Below, in pieces: positions 27,095 to 34,808 of a stretch of DNA of 64,000 nt (its first letter is position 1; each line of letters opens with the position of its first letter). The DNA comes from Streptomyces sp. HNM0575 (GTDB lineage: Bacteria; Actinomycetota; Actinomycetes; Streptomycetales; Streptomycetaceae), in the NCBI RefSeq assembly GCF_012726265.1, contig NZ_JAASAG010000007.1, positions 124,001-188,000 of the forward strand, written 5' to 3'. The position numbers were made by a program, and so were the translations under genes. The notes below the pieces were generated by a model. That model had not been told where the DNA came from and did not search any database. It was given only the letters and a program-made list of their open reading frames with translations.

Positions 27095-28705
27095 ATGACG
27101 CCCGACAGCGGCACTGCGGCGGTGTCTCTTCCAGGAGCGTCCGGGACGGTGTGGCGGTGCGCTGCCGGGGCCCTCGGCTCCGGTGCCCGCGGGGCACGGG
27201 ACAGGGTCCGGCTGCTGTACCGCGAGGCGCAGCAGTCCCGTGACGGCGAGGCAGGCACAGCCGAGGCAGGTACCGCCAAGGCGCGCACCGCCAAAGCCGG
27301 CACAGCCAAAGCAGGCACCGCCAAGTCCCGTGCGGGCAAGGGCACTTCGCGCGCGCCCGCTCCCTCCCCGAAGCGCCCGCCGGTGCTGCGCCGGCCGCCG
27401 CGGCGCCCCTCCCGTCCGGGCGGCGGACGCGGCGGACGCGACGGCACCCCGGCGATCCTCGCGAAGGCCAGGCGTGCCTGGGACCGGCCGCTCACCGCCT
27501 ACTACCTGATTCTCGGCGGGAGTCTGCTGCTCACCGTGCTCGGGCTGGTGATGGTCTTCTCGGCGTCGCAGATCGAGGCGCTCCAATCCGGCCTGTCCTC
27601 CACGTACTTCTTCCGCAAGCAGCTCGTCGCCGCGATCGTCGGCGCCGTACTGCTGCTGGTCGCCTCCCGCATGCCGATCAGACTCCACCGGGCGCTGGCG
27701 TATCCGCTACTGGCCGCCTCGGTGGTGCTGATGTGCCTCGTACAAGTGCCGGGGCTGGGCCACGCGGTGAACGGGAACCGCAACTGGATCTATCTGGGCG
27801 GCCCGTTCCAGCTCCAGCCCAGCGAGTTCGCCAAGCTGGCGCTCGTGCTGTGGGGCGCCGACCTCCTCGCCCGCAAGCGGTCCAGGCGGATGCTCAACCA
27901 GTGGAAGCACATGCTCGTACCGCTGGTGCCCGTCGGACTGCTGCTGCTCGGGCTCATCATGCTCGGCGGCGACATGGGGACCGCGATCATTCTCACAGCG
28001 GTCCTCTTCGGTCTGCTCTGGCTCGCCGGCGCCCCCACCAGGCTGTTCGCCGGTGTGATGGCGGTGGCCGCGATGATCGGCGCCCTGCTCATCGTGACGA
28101 GCCCGAACAGGATGGCCCGCCTCTCCTGCATCGGCGCCACCGATCCCGGCGCCGACGACCAGTGCTGGCAGGCCGTTCACGGCATCTACGCGCTCGCATC
28201 AGGCGGATGGTTCGGTTCCGGTTTGGGTGCCAGTGTGGAAAAATGGGGCCAACTCCCGGAACCACACACCGACTTCATCTTCGCCGTGACCGGGGAGGAA
28301 CTCGGTCTCGCGGGGACGCTGTCGGTGCTCGCTCTCTTCGCGGCTCTAGGCTATGCGGGTATCCGCGTGGCCGGACGCACGGAGGAGCCCTTCGTGAGGT
28401 ATGCCGCGGGAGGTGTGACCACCTGGATCACGGCGCAGGCCGTGGTCAACATCGGTGCGGTGCTCGGCCTGCTGCCGATCGCCGGCGTCCCGCTCCCGCT
28501 GTTCTCCTACGGAGGCTCAGCCCTGCTGCCGACGATGTTCGCCATCGGGTTGCTCATCGCCTTCGCGCGAAGCGACCCCGCGGCCAGAGCGGCTCTGGCC
28601 ATGCGGCAGCCTGCTCTGCGGCAGCGCCTGCGGAGAAGGCTGGCAGGGGTGCGAACGAACACGATGAGACGGCGCGCGGACAGGCGGCCGTCCGGAGAGC
28701 GGTGA
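27095..28705 (+). CDS. ftsW: Septal peptidoglycan glycosyltransferase FtsW
   Basis: FtsW is the SEDS polymerase of septal glycan and works with FtsI. The 536-aa protein has an unusual ~130-residue cytoplasmic N-terminal extension. It includes AGTAEAGTAKARTAKAGTAK-type 15-bp repeats (about residues 50-80) and an Arg/Pro-rich part. About ten membrane helices begin near residue 133 (TAYYLILGGSLLLTVLG). SEDS motifs include PSEFAKLAL, GGDMGTAII and FAVTGEELGLAG. The ATG at 27095 has GGAGGGG 10 nt upstream. The C-tail is Arg-rich. It begins 52 nt after murD and ends directly against the murG ATG. Confidence 0.95.
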   Translation: MTPDSGTAAVSLPGASGTVWRCAAGALGSGARGARDRVRLLYREAQQSRDGEAGTAEAGTAKARTAKAGTAKAGTAKSRAGKGTSRAPAPSPKRPPVLRRPPRRPSRPGGGRGGRDGTPAILAKARRAWDRPLTAYYLILGGSLLLTVLGLVMVFSASQIEALQSGLSSTYFFRKQLVAAIVGAVLLLVASRMPIRLHRALAYPLLAASVVLMCLVQVPGLGHAVNGNRNWIYLGGPFQLQPSEFAKLALVLWGADLLARKRSRRMLNQWKHMLVPLVPVGLLLLGLIMLGGDMGTAIILTAVLFGLLWLAGAPTRLFAGVMAVAAMIGALLIVTSPNRMARLSCIGATDPGADDQCWQAVHGIYALASGGWFGSGLGASVEKWGQLPEPHTDFIFAVTGEELGLAGTLSVLALFAALGYAGIRVAGRTEEPFVRYAAGGVTTWITAQAVVNIGAVLGLLPIAGVPLPLFSYGGSALLPTMFAIGLLIAFARSDPAARAALAMRQPALRQRLRRRLAGVRTNTMRRRADRRPSGER

Positions 28706-29806
28706 ATGAGAGTGCACGTCGTACTCGCCGGTGGGGGCACCGCCGGCCATATCGAGCCCGCGCTCGCCCTCGCGGATGCTCTGCGCAGGCAGGACCCGAC
28801 GGTGGGCGTGACCGCACTCGGGACCGAACGCGGCCTGGAGACCCGTCTGGTGCCCGAGCGCGGCTATCAGCTCGAACTCATCCCGGCCGTACCGCTGCCG
28901 CGCAAGCCCACGCCCGAACTGATCACCGTACCCGGGCGGCTGCGCGGCACCATCAAGGCAGCCGAGCAGGTGCTGGAGAGCACGAAGGCCGACTGCGTAG
29001 CGGGATTCGGCGGTTACGTGGCGCTCCCCGCCTACCTGGCCGCCAAGCGTCTCGGCGTCCCGATCGTCATCCACGAGGCCAACGCGAGGCCCGGCCTGGC
29101 CAACAAGATCGGCTCCCGCTACACACAGCACGTCGCCGTCTCCACGCCCGACAGCAAGCTGCGCAACGCCCGTTACATCGGCATCCCGCTGCGCCGTGCC
29201 ATCGCCACCCTCGACCGCGCGGCCGTCAGGCCCCAGGCGCGCGCGGAGTTCGGCCTGGACGCCAACCTGCCGACCGTGTTCGTCACGGGCGGCTCGCAGG
29301 GCGCGCGCCGCCTCAACGAGGTCGTGCAGCACGCCGTTCCGCACCTCCAGCGGGCCGGTATCCAGGTCCTGCACGCCGTCGGCCCCAAGAACGAACTCCC
29401 GCAGCCGGACCACATGCCCGGAATGCCGCCGTACGTCCCGGTACCGTATGTGGACCGGATGGATCTCGCGTACGCCGCGGCCGACATCATGCTCTGCCGC
29501 GCGGGCGCGATGACCGTCGCGGAGCTGTCGGCCGTCGGGCTGCCTGCCGCGTATGTGCCGTTGCCGATCGGCAACGGCGAACAGCGGCTGAACGCACAGC
29601 CCGTGGTCAAGGCGGGCGGCGGACTGCTCGTCGACGACGCCGAGCTGACGCCGGAGTGGATCCTGGGCAATGTGCTCCCCGTCCTCACCGATCCGCACCG
29701 GCTGCACGACATGTCGCGCGCCGCGGCGGAGTTCGGCCGGCCGGAGGCCGACGAGCTTCTTGTCCGCATGGTGTACGAGGCGATCGCGGCCCGCCGAGGG
29801 GCGTGA
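28706..29806 (+). CDS. murG: Lipid II synthase (GlcNAc transferase) MurG
   Basis: MurG transfers GlcNAc from UDP-GlcNAc to lipid I on the inner membrane face, completing lipid II. Length 366 aa, a GT-B fold. GGGTAGHIEPALALADAL (residues 9-26) and GFGGYVALPAYLAA form the acceptor half. FVTGGSQGARRLN (around 193) and AELSAVGLPAAYVPLPIGNGEQRLNA form the donor-binding half. The ATG immediately follows the ftsW stop (TGAATG), so translation is coupled. Confidence 0.96.
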   Translation: MRVHVVLAGGGTAGHIEPALALADALRRQDPTVGVTALGTERGLETRLVPERGYQLELIPAVPLPRKPTPELITVPGRLRGTIKAAEQVLESTKADCVAGFGGYVALPAYLAAKRLGVPIVIHEANARPGLANKIGSRYTQHVAVSTPDSKLRNARYIGIPLRRAIATLDRAAVRPQARAEFGLDANLPTVFVTGGSQGARRLNEVVQHAVPHLQRAGIQVLHAVGPKNELPQPDHMPGMPPYVPVPYVDRMDLAYAAADIMLCRAGAMTVAELSAVGLPAAYVPLPIGNGEQRLNAQPVVKAGGGLLVDDAELTPEWILGNVLPVLTDPHRLHDMSRAAAEFGRPEADELLVRMVYEAIAARRGA

Positions 29807-29824
29807 GACAGAAGGCAGGGAAGC

Positions 29825-30694
29825 GTGGCCGGATCCACGGGGCGGACGAAGGGCGCCGAACGGCGCGGCAGGAACCCGGCGGCCCGCCCCCCGGCGGACG
29901 CCGACTCCGGTCCGGCGCCGTCCGGTTCGCGCGGCCGGCGAGAGCGTGCGGCGGCCCGTACGGGCTCACGGACGCGGACACGGGCGCGGATGCTCCGGCT
30001 GCGCGCCCTGCTGGTTCTCTTCGCTCTGGCGCTCGGGCTCGCGGGTTTCGGCGCGTGGGCCCTGTACGGCTCGGACTGGGTGCTCGTCGAACGCGTCACG
30101 GTCAGCGGCGAGAAGGTGCTCACGGAGAAACAGGTCCGTGCCGCAGCCGGTATTCCGGTTGGGACGCCGCTCCTGTCGGTGGACAGGGCCGCGGCGCAGC
30201 ATCGTCTCAAATCGGCGCTCCCGCGCCTCGACGACGTCCGTGTTGTACGGGCCTGGCCCCACGGAATCGGTATCGAGGTGACCGAACGGAAGCCGGAACT
30301 CGCCATGAAGCATGCCGGGAATTTCGTCGAAGTAGACGTGGAAGGCGTGCGTTTCGACGTAGTTCCGGAGCAACCGAAGGGCGTTCCGCTTCTCGTCATG
30401 GAAGTCGAGGGCTCAGCGGGCCTGCGGCACTTCGGCAAGGAACGGCTGCGCCGCGAAGCAGTCCGCGCCGCGACCTCGCTTCCCGATTCCGTGGCGCGCG
30501 ACACCCGTACGGTCAGGCTGCGTTCCTACGACTCCATCACACTGGAGTTGACGGGAGGTCGTACGGTGCTGTGGGGGAGTGGTGAACAGGGGCGCGCCAA
30601 GGCCGAGTCCCTGACCGCGCTGATGAAAGCCACCGAGGACGCACGGCACTTCGACGTGAGTGTTCCCAGCGCCCCTGCGTCGTCAGGGAGTTGA
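29825..30694 (+). CDS. ftsQ: Cell division protein FtsQ/DivIB
   Basis: A 289-aa bitopic divisome protein. A ~55-residue basic cytoplasmic tail is followed by a membrane helix (RLRALLVLFALALGLAGFGAWAL, about 57-79). The POTRA domain runs from WVLVERVTVSGEKVLTEKQVRAAAGIPVGTPLLSVDRAA to about residue 155, then the FtsQ beta domain. These bind FtsL-type partners outside the membrane. GTG 29825 has a weak AGGGA site and lies 18 nt after murG. The 237-nt gap to ftsZ holds ftsZ promoters. Confidence 0.94.
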   Translation: MAGSTGRTKGAERRGRNPAARPPADADSGPAPSGSRGRRERAAARTGSRTRTRARMLRLRALLVLFALALGLAGFGAWALYGSDWVLVERVTVSGEKVLTEKQVRAAAGIPVGTPLLSVDRAAAQHRLKSALPRLDDVRVVRAWPHGIGIEVTERKPELAMKHAGNFVEVDVEGVRFDVVPEQPKGVPLLVMEVEGSAGLRHFGKERLRREAVRAATSLPDSVARDTRTVRLRSYDSITLELTGGRTVLWGSGEQGRAKAESLTALMKATEDARHFDVSVPSAPASSGS

Positions 30695-30777
30695 CGGGCG
30701 TCGCCGCAGGCCAGCACCCTGGATGACTGCCCTTGGGTCTGATCACATAGGGTGAAAAGAAAAACGGGAGGTTCGGC

Positions 30778-30792
30778 GTGTTCGTTGAACAC
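30778..30792. promoter_or_regulatory. Palindrome GTGTTC-GTT-GAACAC upstream of ftsZ
   Basis: A perfect 6-bp inverted repeat with a 3-bp centre lies 25 nt downstream of the first candidate -10 box and 140 nt upstream of ftsZ. Its size fits a dimeric regulator's operator. The protein is unknown. Confidence 0.45.
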
Positions 30793-30810
30793 CCACCACT
30801 TGTCGACTTA

Positions 30811-30845
30811 GTGTCCGTTCCCAAGACTCCAGGGAAGACAGACAC
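30811..30845. promoter_or_regulatory. Candidate WhiA sites (GACAC) upstream of ftsZ
   Basis: GACAC occurs on the minus strand at 30815-30811 (read as GTGTC on plus) and on the plus strand at 30841-30845. WhiA, the sporulation regulator of Streptomyces, recognises GACAC and is known to act on ftsZ. The second site lies 10 nt before the TAAACT box. Pentamers are common by chance, so this rests on location and known biology. Confidence 0.4.
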
Positions 30846-30849
30846 CGGT

Positions 30850-30874
30850 AACCCTAAACTTCACGCTTAGGGTT
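30850..30874. promoter_or_regulatory. Inverted repeat AACCCTAA ... TTAGGGTT in ftsZ leader
   Basis: Perfect 8-bp arms are separated by 9 nt. The left arm contains the first bases of the TAAACT -10 box, and the right arm covers the predicted transcription start. It can act as an operator in DNA, but the start near 30867 means a hairpin would form only in transcripts from the upstream promoter. Confidence 0.5.
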
Positions 30875-30931
30875 CGGGTCGACGTGGACCGCCCGACAGG
30901 GATACGTAACTCGAGGCGAGAGGCCTTCGAC

Positions 30932-32146
30932 GTGGCAGCACCGCAGAACTACCTCGCAGTCATCAAGGTCGTCGGCATTGGCGGCGGTGGCGTGAACGCC
31001 ATCAACCGGATGATCGAGGTCGGTCTCAAGGGCGTCGAGTTCATCGCGATCAACACCGACGCGCAGGCCCTGTTGATGAGCGATGCAGACGTCAAGCTCG
31101 ATGTGGGCCGTGAACTGACACGAGGTCTGGGAGCAGGCGCCAACCCCGATGTCGGCCGCAAGGCCGCCGAGGACCACCGCGAGGAGATCGAGGAGGTCCT
31201 CAAGGGGGCCGACATGGTCTTCGTCACGGCCGGCGAGGGAGGTGGCACCGGCACCGGCGGTGCTCCCGTCGTCGCCAACATCGCCCGCTCGCTGGGGGCC
31301 TTGACGATCGGCGTCGTCACGCGGCCCTTCACCTTCGAGGGCCGCCGCCGCGCCAACCAGGCCGAGGACGGGATCGCGGGACTGCGCGACGAGGTGGACA
31401 CCCTCATCGTGATCCCCAACGACCGTCTGCTGTCCATCTCGGACCGTCAGGTGAGCGTGCTCGACGCGTTCAAGTCCGCGGACCAGGTGCTGCTTTCCGG
31501 TGTCCAGGGCATCACCGACCTCATCACCACCCCGGGCCTGATCAACCTCGACTTCGCCGACGTCAAGTCCGTGATGTCGGAGGCCGGTTCGGCCCTGATG
31601 GGCATCGGCTCGGCCCGTGGCGACGACCGGGCGGTGGCCGCCGCCGAGATGGCGATCTCCTCGCCGCTGCTGGAGGCGTCGATCGACGGCGCCAGGGGCG
31701 TGCTGCTGTCCATCTCGGGCGGTTCCGACCTCGGGCTCTTCGAGATCAACGAGGCGGCACAGCTCGTCAGCGAGGCCGCGCACCCGGAGGCCAACATCAT
31801 CTTCGGCGCGGTGATCGACGACGCTCTCGGCGACGAGGTGCGGGTCACGGTCATCGCCGCGGGCTTCGACGGAGGCCAGCCGCCGAGCAAGAACCGCGAC
31901 AAGGCGCTCGGTTCGCACGCTCCCAAGGACGATCCCGCCTCGGCGGGCTCCTTCGGCGCCGACTCCGACGCCGACCGGCCCTCGTTCGGCGGGCTCGGCA
32001 GCGTCACGCCGCGCGAGAGCGAGCCGGAGCCGGTGGGCGAATCCCCGGGCGCGGGCCGCGATTCGCTGCCCCCGACGGTCCCGCCGGCCCGTCCGTACCA
32101 GGACAGCCAGGCCGAGGAGCTGGATGTGCCGGACTTCCTGAAGTGA
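30932..32146 (+). CDS. ftsZ: Cell division GTPase FtsZ
   Basis: FtsZ polymerises on GTP into the Z-ring or sporulation ladders. The 404-aa protein starts AAPQNYLAVIKVVGIGGGG, has the tubulin signature GEGGGTGTGGAP (about 102-113), the T7 loop NLDFADVKSVM, and the conserved C-terminal peptide ELDVPDFLK, which binds SepF. A flexible linker of ~70 residues precedes the tail. The frame is open 16 codons upstream, but GTG 30932 gives the exact FtsZ N-terminus and follows GAGGCGAGAGG. Its stop overlaps the next gene (GTGA). Confidence 0.98.
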   Translation: MAAPQNYLAVIKVVGIGGGGVNAINRMIEVGLKGVEFIAINTDAQALLMSDADVKLDVGRELTRGLGAGANPDVGRKAAEDHREEIEEVLKGADMVFVTAGEGGGTGTGGAPVVANIARSLGALTIGVVTRPFTFEGRRRANQAEDGIAGLRDEVDTLIVIPNDRLLSISDRQVSVLDAFKSADQVLLSGVQGITDLITTPGLINLDFADVKSVMSEAGSALMGIGSARGDDRAVAAAEMAISSPLLEASIDGARGVLLSISGGSDLGLFEINEAAQLVSEAAHPEANIIFGAVIDDALGDEVRVTVIAAGFDGGQPPSKNRDKALGSHAPKDDPASAGSFGADSDADRPSFGGLGSVTPRESEPEPVGESPGAGRDSLPPTVPPARPYQDSQAEELDVPDFLK

Positions 32147-32874
32147 TAGGCACGCACGACTCCGCGAGCGGCGCGCACTTCGCATTCACCGACAGGTGGG
32201 GCGGGGTGAGCGCCGCTCCGTATGAGTCGCTCAATCTCGGCGGCAGGGTCGGCGACGACGCGGCACATGTACGCGAGAACCGTTCCCGCGCTGCCGCCTC
32301 GCTCGGGCTCGACCCGGGCGCCGTTGTGTGGATGCATCAGGTGCACGGGCGCGATGTGGCGTACGTGGAGGGCCCGTTCGGGGACGACGCGCCTCCGCTG
32401 GACGCCGTCGTGACCCGGCGCCCCTCGCTCGCCCTCGCGGTCCTCACCGCCGACTGCACCCCCGTGCTTCTCGCCGATCCGATCGCCGGTGTCGCCGGAG
32501 CGGCACACGCGGGCCGGCCCGGTCTGGTCGCGGGCGTGGTGCCGGCGCTCGTCGAGGCGATGCGTGAGCGGGGAGCGGCGCCGCAGCGGATCGTGGCCCG
32601 CACGGGACCGGCGGTGTGCGGCCGTTGCTACGAGGTGCCCGAGGAGATGCGCGAGGCCGTCGCGGCTGCCGTTCCCGAGGCGTACGCCACGACGAGTTGG
32701 GGCACCGCCTCGGTCGACGTGGCCTCAGGTGTACGGGCCCAACTCGAAGCCTGTGGTGTCACAACTCTGGAACAGTCCGCGGTGTGCACCATGGAATCGG
32801 ACGATCACTTTTCGTACCGGCGTGAAAAGACGACCGGCCGTCTCGCGAGCTATGTCTGGTTGGAGGCGAGCTGA
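32143..32874 (+). CDS. pgeF: Peptidoglycan editing factor PgeF/YlmD
   Basis: A 243-aa laccase-domain protein (DUF152). In Escherichia coli the family removes wrongly added L-Ser from cell-wall precursors, and here the place beside ftsZ fits. Metal ligand motifs are HQVHGRDV (His), TADCTPVLLAD (Cys) and HAGRPGL (His); the usual HAGWRG is changed to HAGRPG. The GTG at 32143 overlaps the ftsZ stop by 4 nt, so it is translated from the ftsZ mRNA. Confidence 0.9.
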   Translation: MIGTHDSASGAHFAFTDRWGGVSAAPYESLNLGGRVGDDAAHVRENRSRAAASLGLDPGAVVWMHQVHGRDVAYVEGPFGDDAPPLDAVVTRRPSLALAVLTADCTPVLLADPIAGVAGAAHAGRPGLVAGVVPALVEAMRERGAAPQRIVARTGPAVCGRCYEVPEEMREAVAAAVPEAYATTSWGTASVDVASGVRAQLEACGVTTLEQSAVCTMESDDHFSYRREKTTGRLASYVWLEAS

Positions 32875-32877
32875 ACC

Positions 32878-33606
32878 GTGACGGACCTCACGGCCCGTCA
32901 GGCCGAACTCGCCGCCAATCTCTCACGTGTGGAGGAGCGCATCGAGGGCGCTTGTGACGCGGCGGGGCGCGAGCGGAGCGAAGTCACGCTGATCGTCGTC
33001 ACGAAGACCCATCCTGCCCGTGACGTACGGCTCTTGGCGGAGCTGGGCGTGCGGCACGTCGCGGAGAACCGGGACCAGGAGGCGGCCGCGAAGGCCGCGG
33101 AGTGCGCCGACACCCCTGTCACGTGGCACTTCGTGGGCCAGCTCCAGACCAACAAGGCCCGTTCCGTCGCCGGTTACGCGGACGTGGTCCACTCCGTGGA
33201 CCGCCCCAGGCTCGTCGACGCCCTGAGCCGTGCCGCCGTGCACCACGGCCGCCGGCTGGACTGCCTGCTACAGGTCGCACTCGACGCGGAGTCAGAGACC
33301 GCCGGGGGAAGGGGAGGTGCGGCACCGGACTCCGTGGCCGCGCTCGCCGACGCGGTGGAGTCCGCCCAAGCCCTGCGGCTGGCAGGGGTGATGACGGTGG
33401 CTCCGCTCACCGGGCCGTACGCAGGGAGTCCGGCCGCCGCCTTCGAACGGCTGCGGGAAATCTCAACCGGCCTGTGTACAAGGCATCCTGCTGCGACCAT
33501 GGTGTCAGCAGGGATGAGCTCGGATCTCGAAGAGGCGGTTGCCGCGGGTGCGACACATGTGCGCGTCGGCAGTGCGGTACTCGGAGAGCGCCCAAGGCTC
33601 GGGTAA
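32878..33606 (+). CDS. PLP homeostasis protein YggS/PLPBP
   Basis: A 242-aa single-domain TIM barrel that binds pyridoxal phosphate and buffers vitamin B6 and amino-acid metabolism. The PLP Lys is K43 in VVTKTHPARD, followed by HVAENRDQEA and WHFVGQLQTNKA. The C-terminal SAGMSSDLEEAVAAGATHVRVGSAV is the phosphate-binding part. GTG 32878 lies 3 nt after the pgeF stop. Its role in the division operon is unexplained but the linkage is conserved in Gram-positives. Confidence 0.94.
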   Translation: MTDLTARQAELAANLSRVEERIEGACDAAGRERSEVTLIVVTKTHPARDVRLLAELGVRHVAENRDQEAAAKAAECADTPVTWHFVGQLQTNKARSVAGYADVVHSVDRPRLVDALSRAAVHHGRRLDCLLQVALDAESETAGGRGGAAPDSVAALADAVESAQALRLAGVMTVAPLTGPYAGSPAAAFERLREISTGLCTRHPAATMVSAGMSSDLEEAVAAGATHVRVGSAVLGERPRLG

Positions 33607-33764
33607 CGTCGCCAGCGAGTCGGACTACGGCACAAAATATGGTCAATTCCGTTGCAAGACCACAGGCGGAGAGACCCGCGGGGATCCAGTTCAACCGGTG
33701 ACGGAGCCGTGCAGCCTTCCCACCCAAGGCCTGGGGACCCACCACAGAGCGGAGGACGCAGAGA

Positions 33765-34400
33765 ATGGCCGGCGCTATGCGCAAGATGGCGGTCTACCTC
33801 GGCCTCGTGGAGGACGATGGGTACGACGGTCCGGGATTCGACCCCGACGACGAGTTCGAGCCCGAACCGGAACCCGAGAGGGACCGGCGGCGGCACGAGC
33901 CGTTGCAGTCGCACGACCCCCTGCAGAAGGACGAACCGGCCGAGCCGGTAAGGGTGATGCATCCTCCCGCCCAGCGGGAGCGAGAGCAGCCGGCGTCCCC
34001 GGCGGTGATCGAAAACGGACGATCCGGAAGAATCGCCCCCGTGTCATCCATCACACCTGAACGCCAGAGTCTGGAGAAGAGCGCGCCGGTGATCATGCCC
34101 AAGGTCGTGTCCGAACGGGAGCCGTACCGGATCACCACGTTGCACCCCCGGACGTACAACGAGGCCCGTACCATCGGGGAACACTTCCGCGAAGGTACCC
34201 CCGTGATCATGAACTTGACGGAGATGGACGATACGGACGCCAAGAGACTTGTCGACTTCGCGGCCGGTCTGGTCTTCGGACTGCACGGGAGTATTGAAAG
34301 AGTGACGCAGAAGGTGTTCCTGCTGTCTCCTGCTAACGTCGATGTCACGGCGGAGGACAAGGCCCGCATCGCAGAGGGCGGGTTCTTCAACCAGAGCTGA
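33765..34400 (+). CDS. sepF: Cell division protein SepF
   Basis: SepF tethers FtsZ to the membrane. The 211-aa protein starts with the amphipathic membrane-binding helix AGAMRKMAVYLGLVEDD, has a long acidic then basic linker (PEPEPERDRRRHEP, and so on), and ends in the SepF fold from about residue 115 (ITTLHPRTYNEARTIGEHFREGTPVIMNLTEMDDTDAKRLVDFAAGL). A GGAGGA-type site precedes the ATG. The 158-nt gap after yggS holds TATGGT (33638-33643), a possible -10 box, so sepF may have its own promoter. Confidence 0.96.
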   Translation: MAGAMRKMAVYLGLVEDDGYDGPGFDPDDEFEPEPEPERDRRRHEPLQSHDPLQKDEPAEPVRVMHPPAQREREQPASPAVIENGRSGRIAPVSSITPERQSLEKSAPVIMPKVVSEREPYRITTLHPRTYNEARTIGEHFREGTPVIMNLTEMDDTDAKRLVDFAAGLVFGLHGSIERVTQKVFLLSPANVDVTAEDKARIAEGGFFNQS

Positions 34401-34472
34401 AGACGCAGGATCAACGGAACGGGCCGTAAGGTCTGCACGAGCGCCAACGCGGCGAGGGGAGAGGGAAGCACA

Positions 34473-34757
34473 GTGAGTACCGCATTCGACGTGGTCCAAA
34501 TCGTGCTGTACTGCTTCCTGCTCGTGTTGATCTTCCGACTGGTGATGGACTACGTCTTCCAGTTCGCCCGCTCATGGCAGCCCGGCAAGGCGATGGTGGT
34601 CGTTCTGGAAGCGACCTACACTGTCACTGATCCGCCACTCAAGCTTCTGCGGCGGTTCATTCCGCCGTTGCGCTTCGGGGGCGTGGCGCTCGACCTGTCC
34701 TTCTTCGTACTGATGATCATCGTCTACATCCTGATCAACGTCGTGGCCGGGCTGTGA
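34473..34757 (+). CDS. YggT-family membrane protein
   Basis: A 94-aa protein with two membrane helices (about 4-25 and 68-90) around a basic loop (RRFIPPLRFGG), the YggT/DUF167-partner pattern. It is always found between sepF and divIVA in actinobacteria and is likely a membrane factor of division or polar growth; biochemical role unknown. GTG start after GGGGAGAGGGA. TAAGGT (34427-34432) upstream is a possible -10 box. Confidence 0.9.
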   Translation: MSTAFDVVQIVLYCFLLVLIFRLVMDYVFQFARSWQPGKAMVVVLEATYTVTDPPLKLLRRFIPPLRFGGVALDLSFFVLMIIVYILINVVAGL

Positions 34758-34808
34758 CGATCGAAATGGTCTTGCCGACATGCCGACGAGTTACGTTGAG
34801 GTGAAGAG

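Larger units (their letters stand above)
30748..30860 (+). promoter_or_regulatory. ftsZ promoter region with candidate -10 boxes
   Basis: Two -10 boxes are readable: TAGGGT (30748-30753) and TAAACT (30855-30860). Neither has a clear -35. The downstream one would start transcription near 30867, about 65 nt before the GTG. Multiple ftsZ promoters, some developmental, are established for Streptomyces; which of these are used here is inference. Confidence 0.5.

Noticed and set aside
30884..30931. 16-codon upstream extension of ftsZ
   Set aside because: The sequence matches no FtsZ; GTG 30932 gives the exact conserved start.
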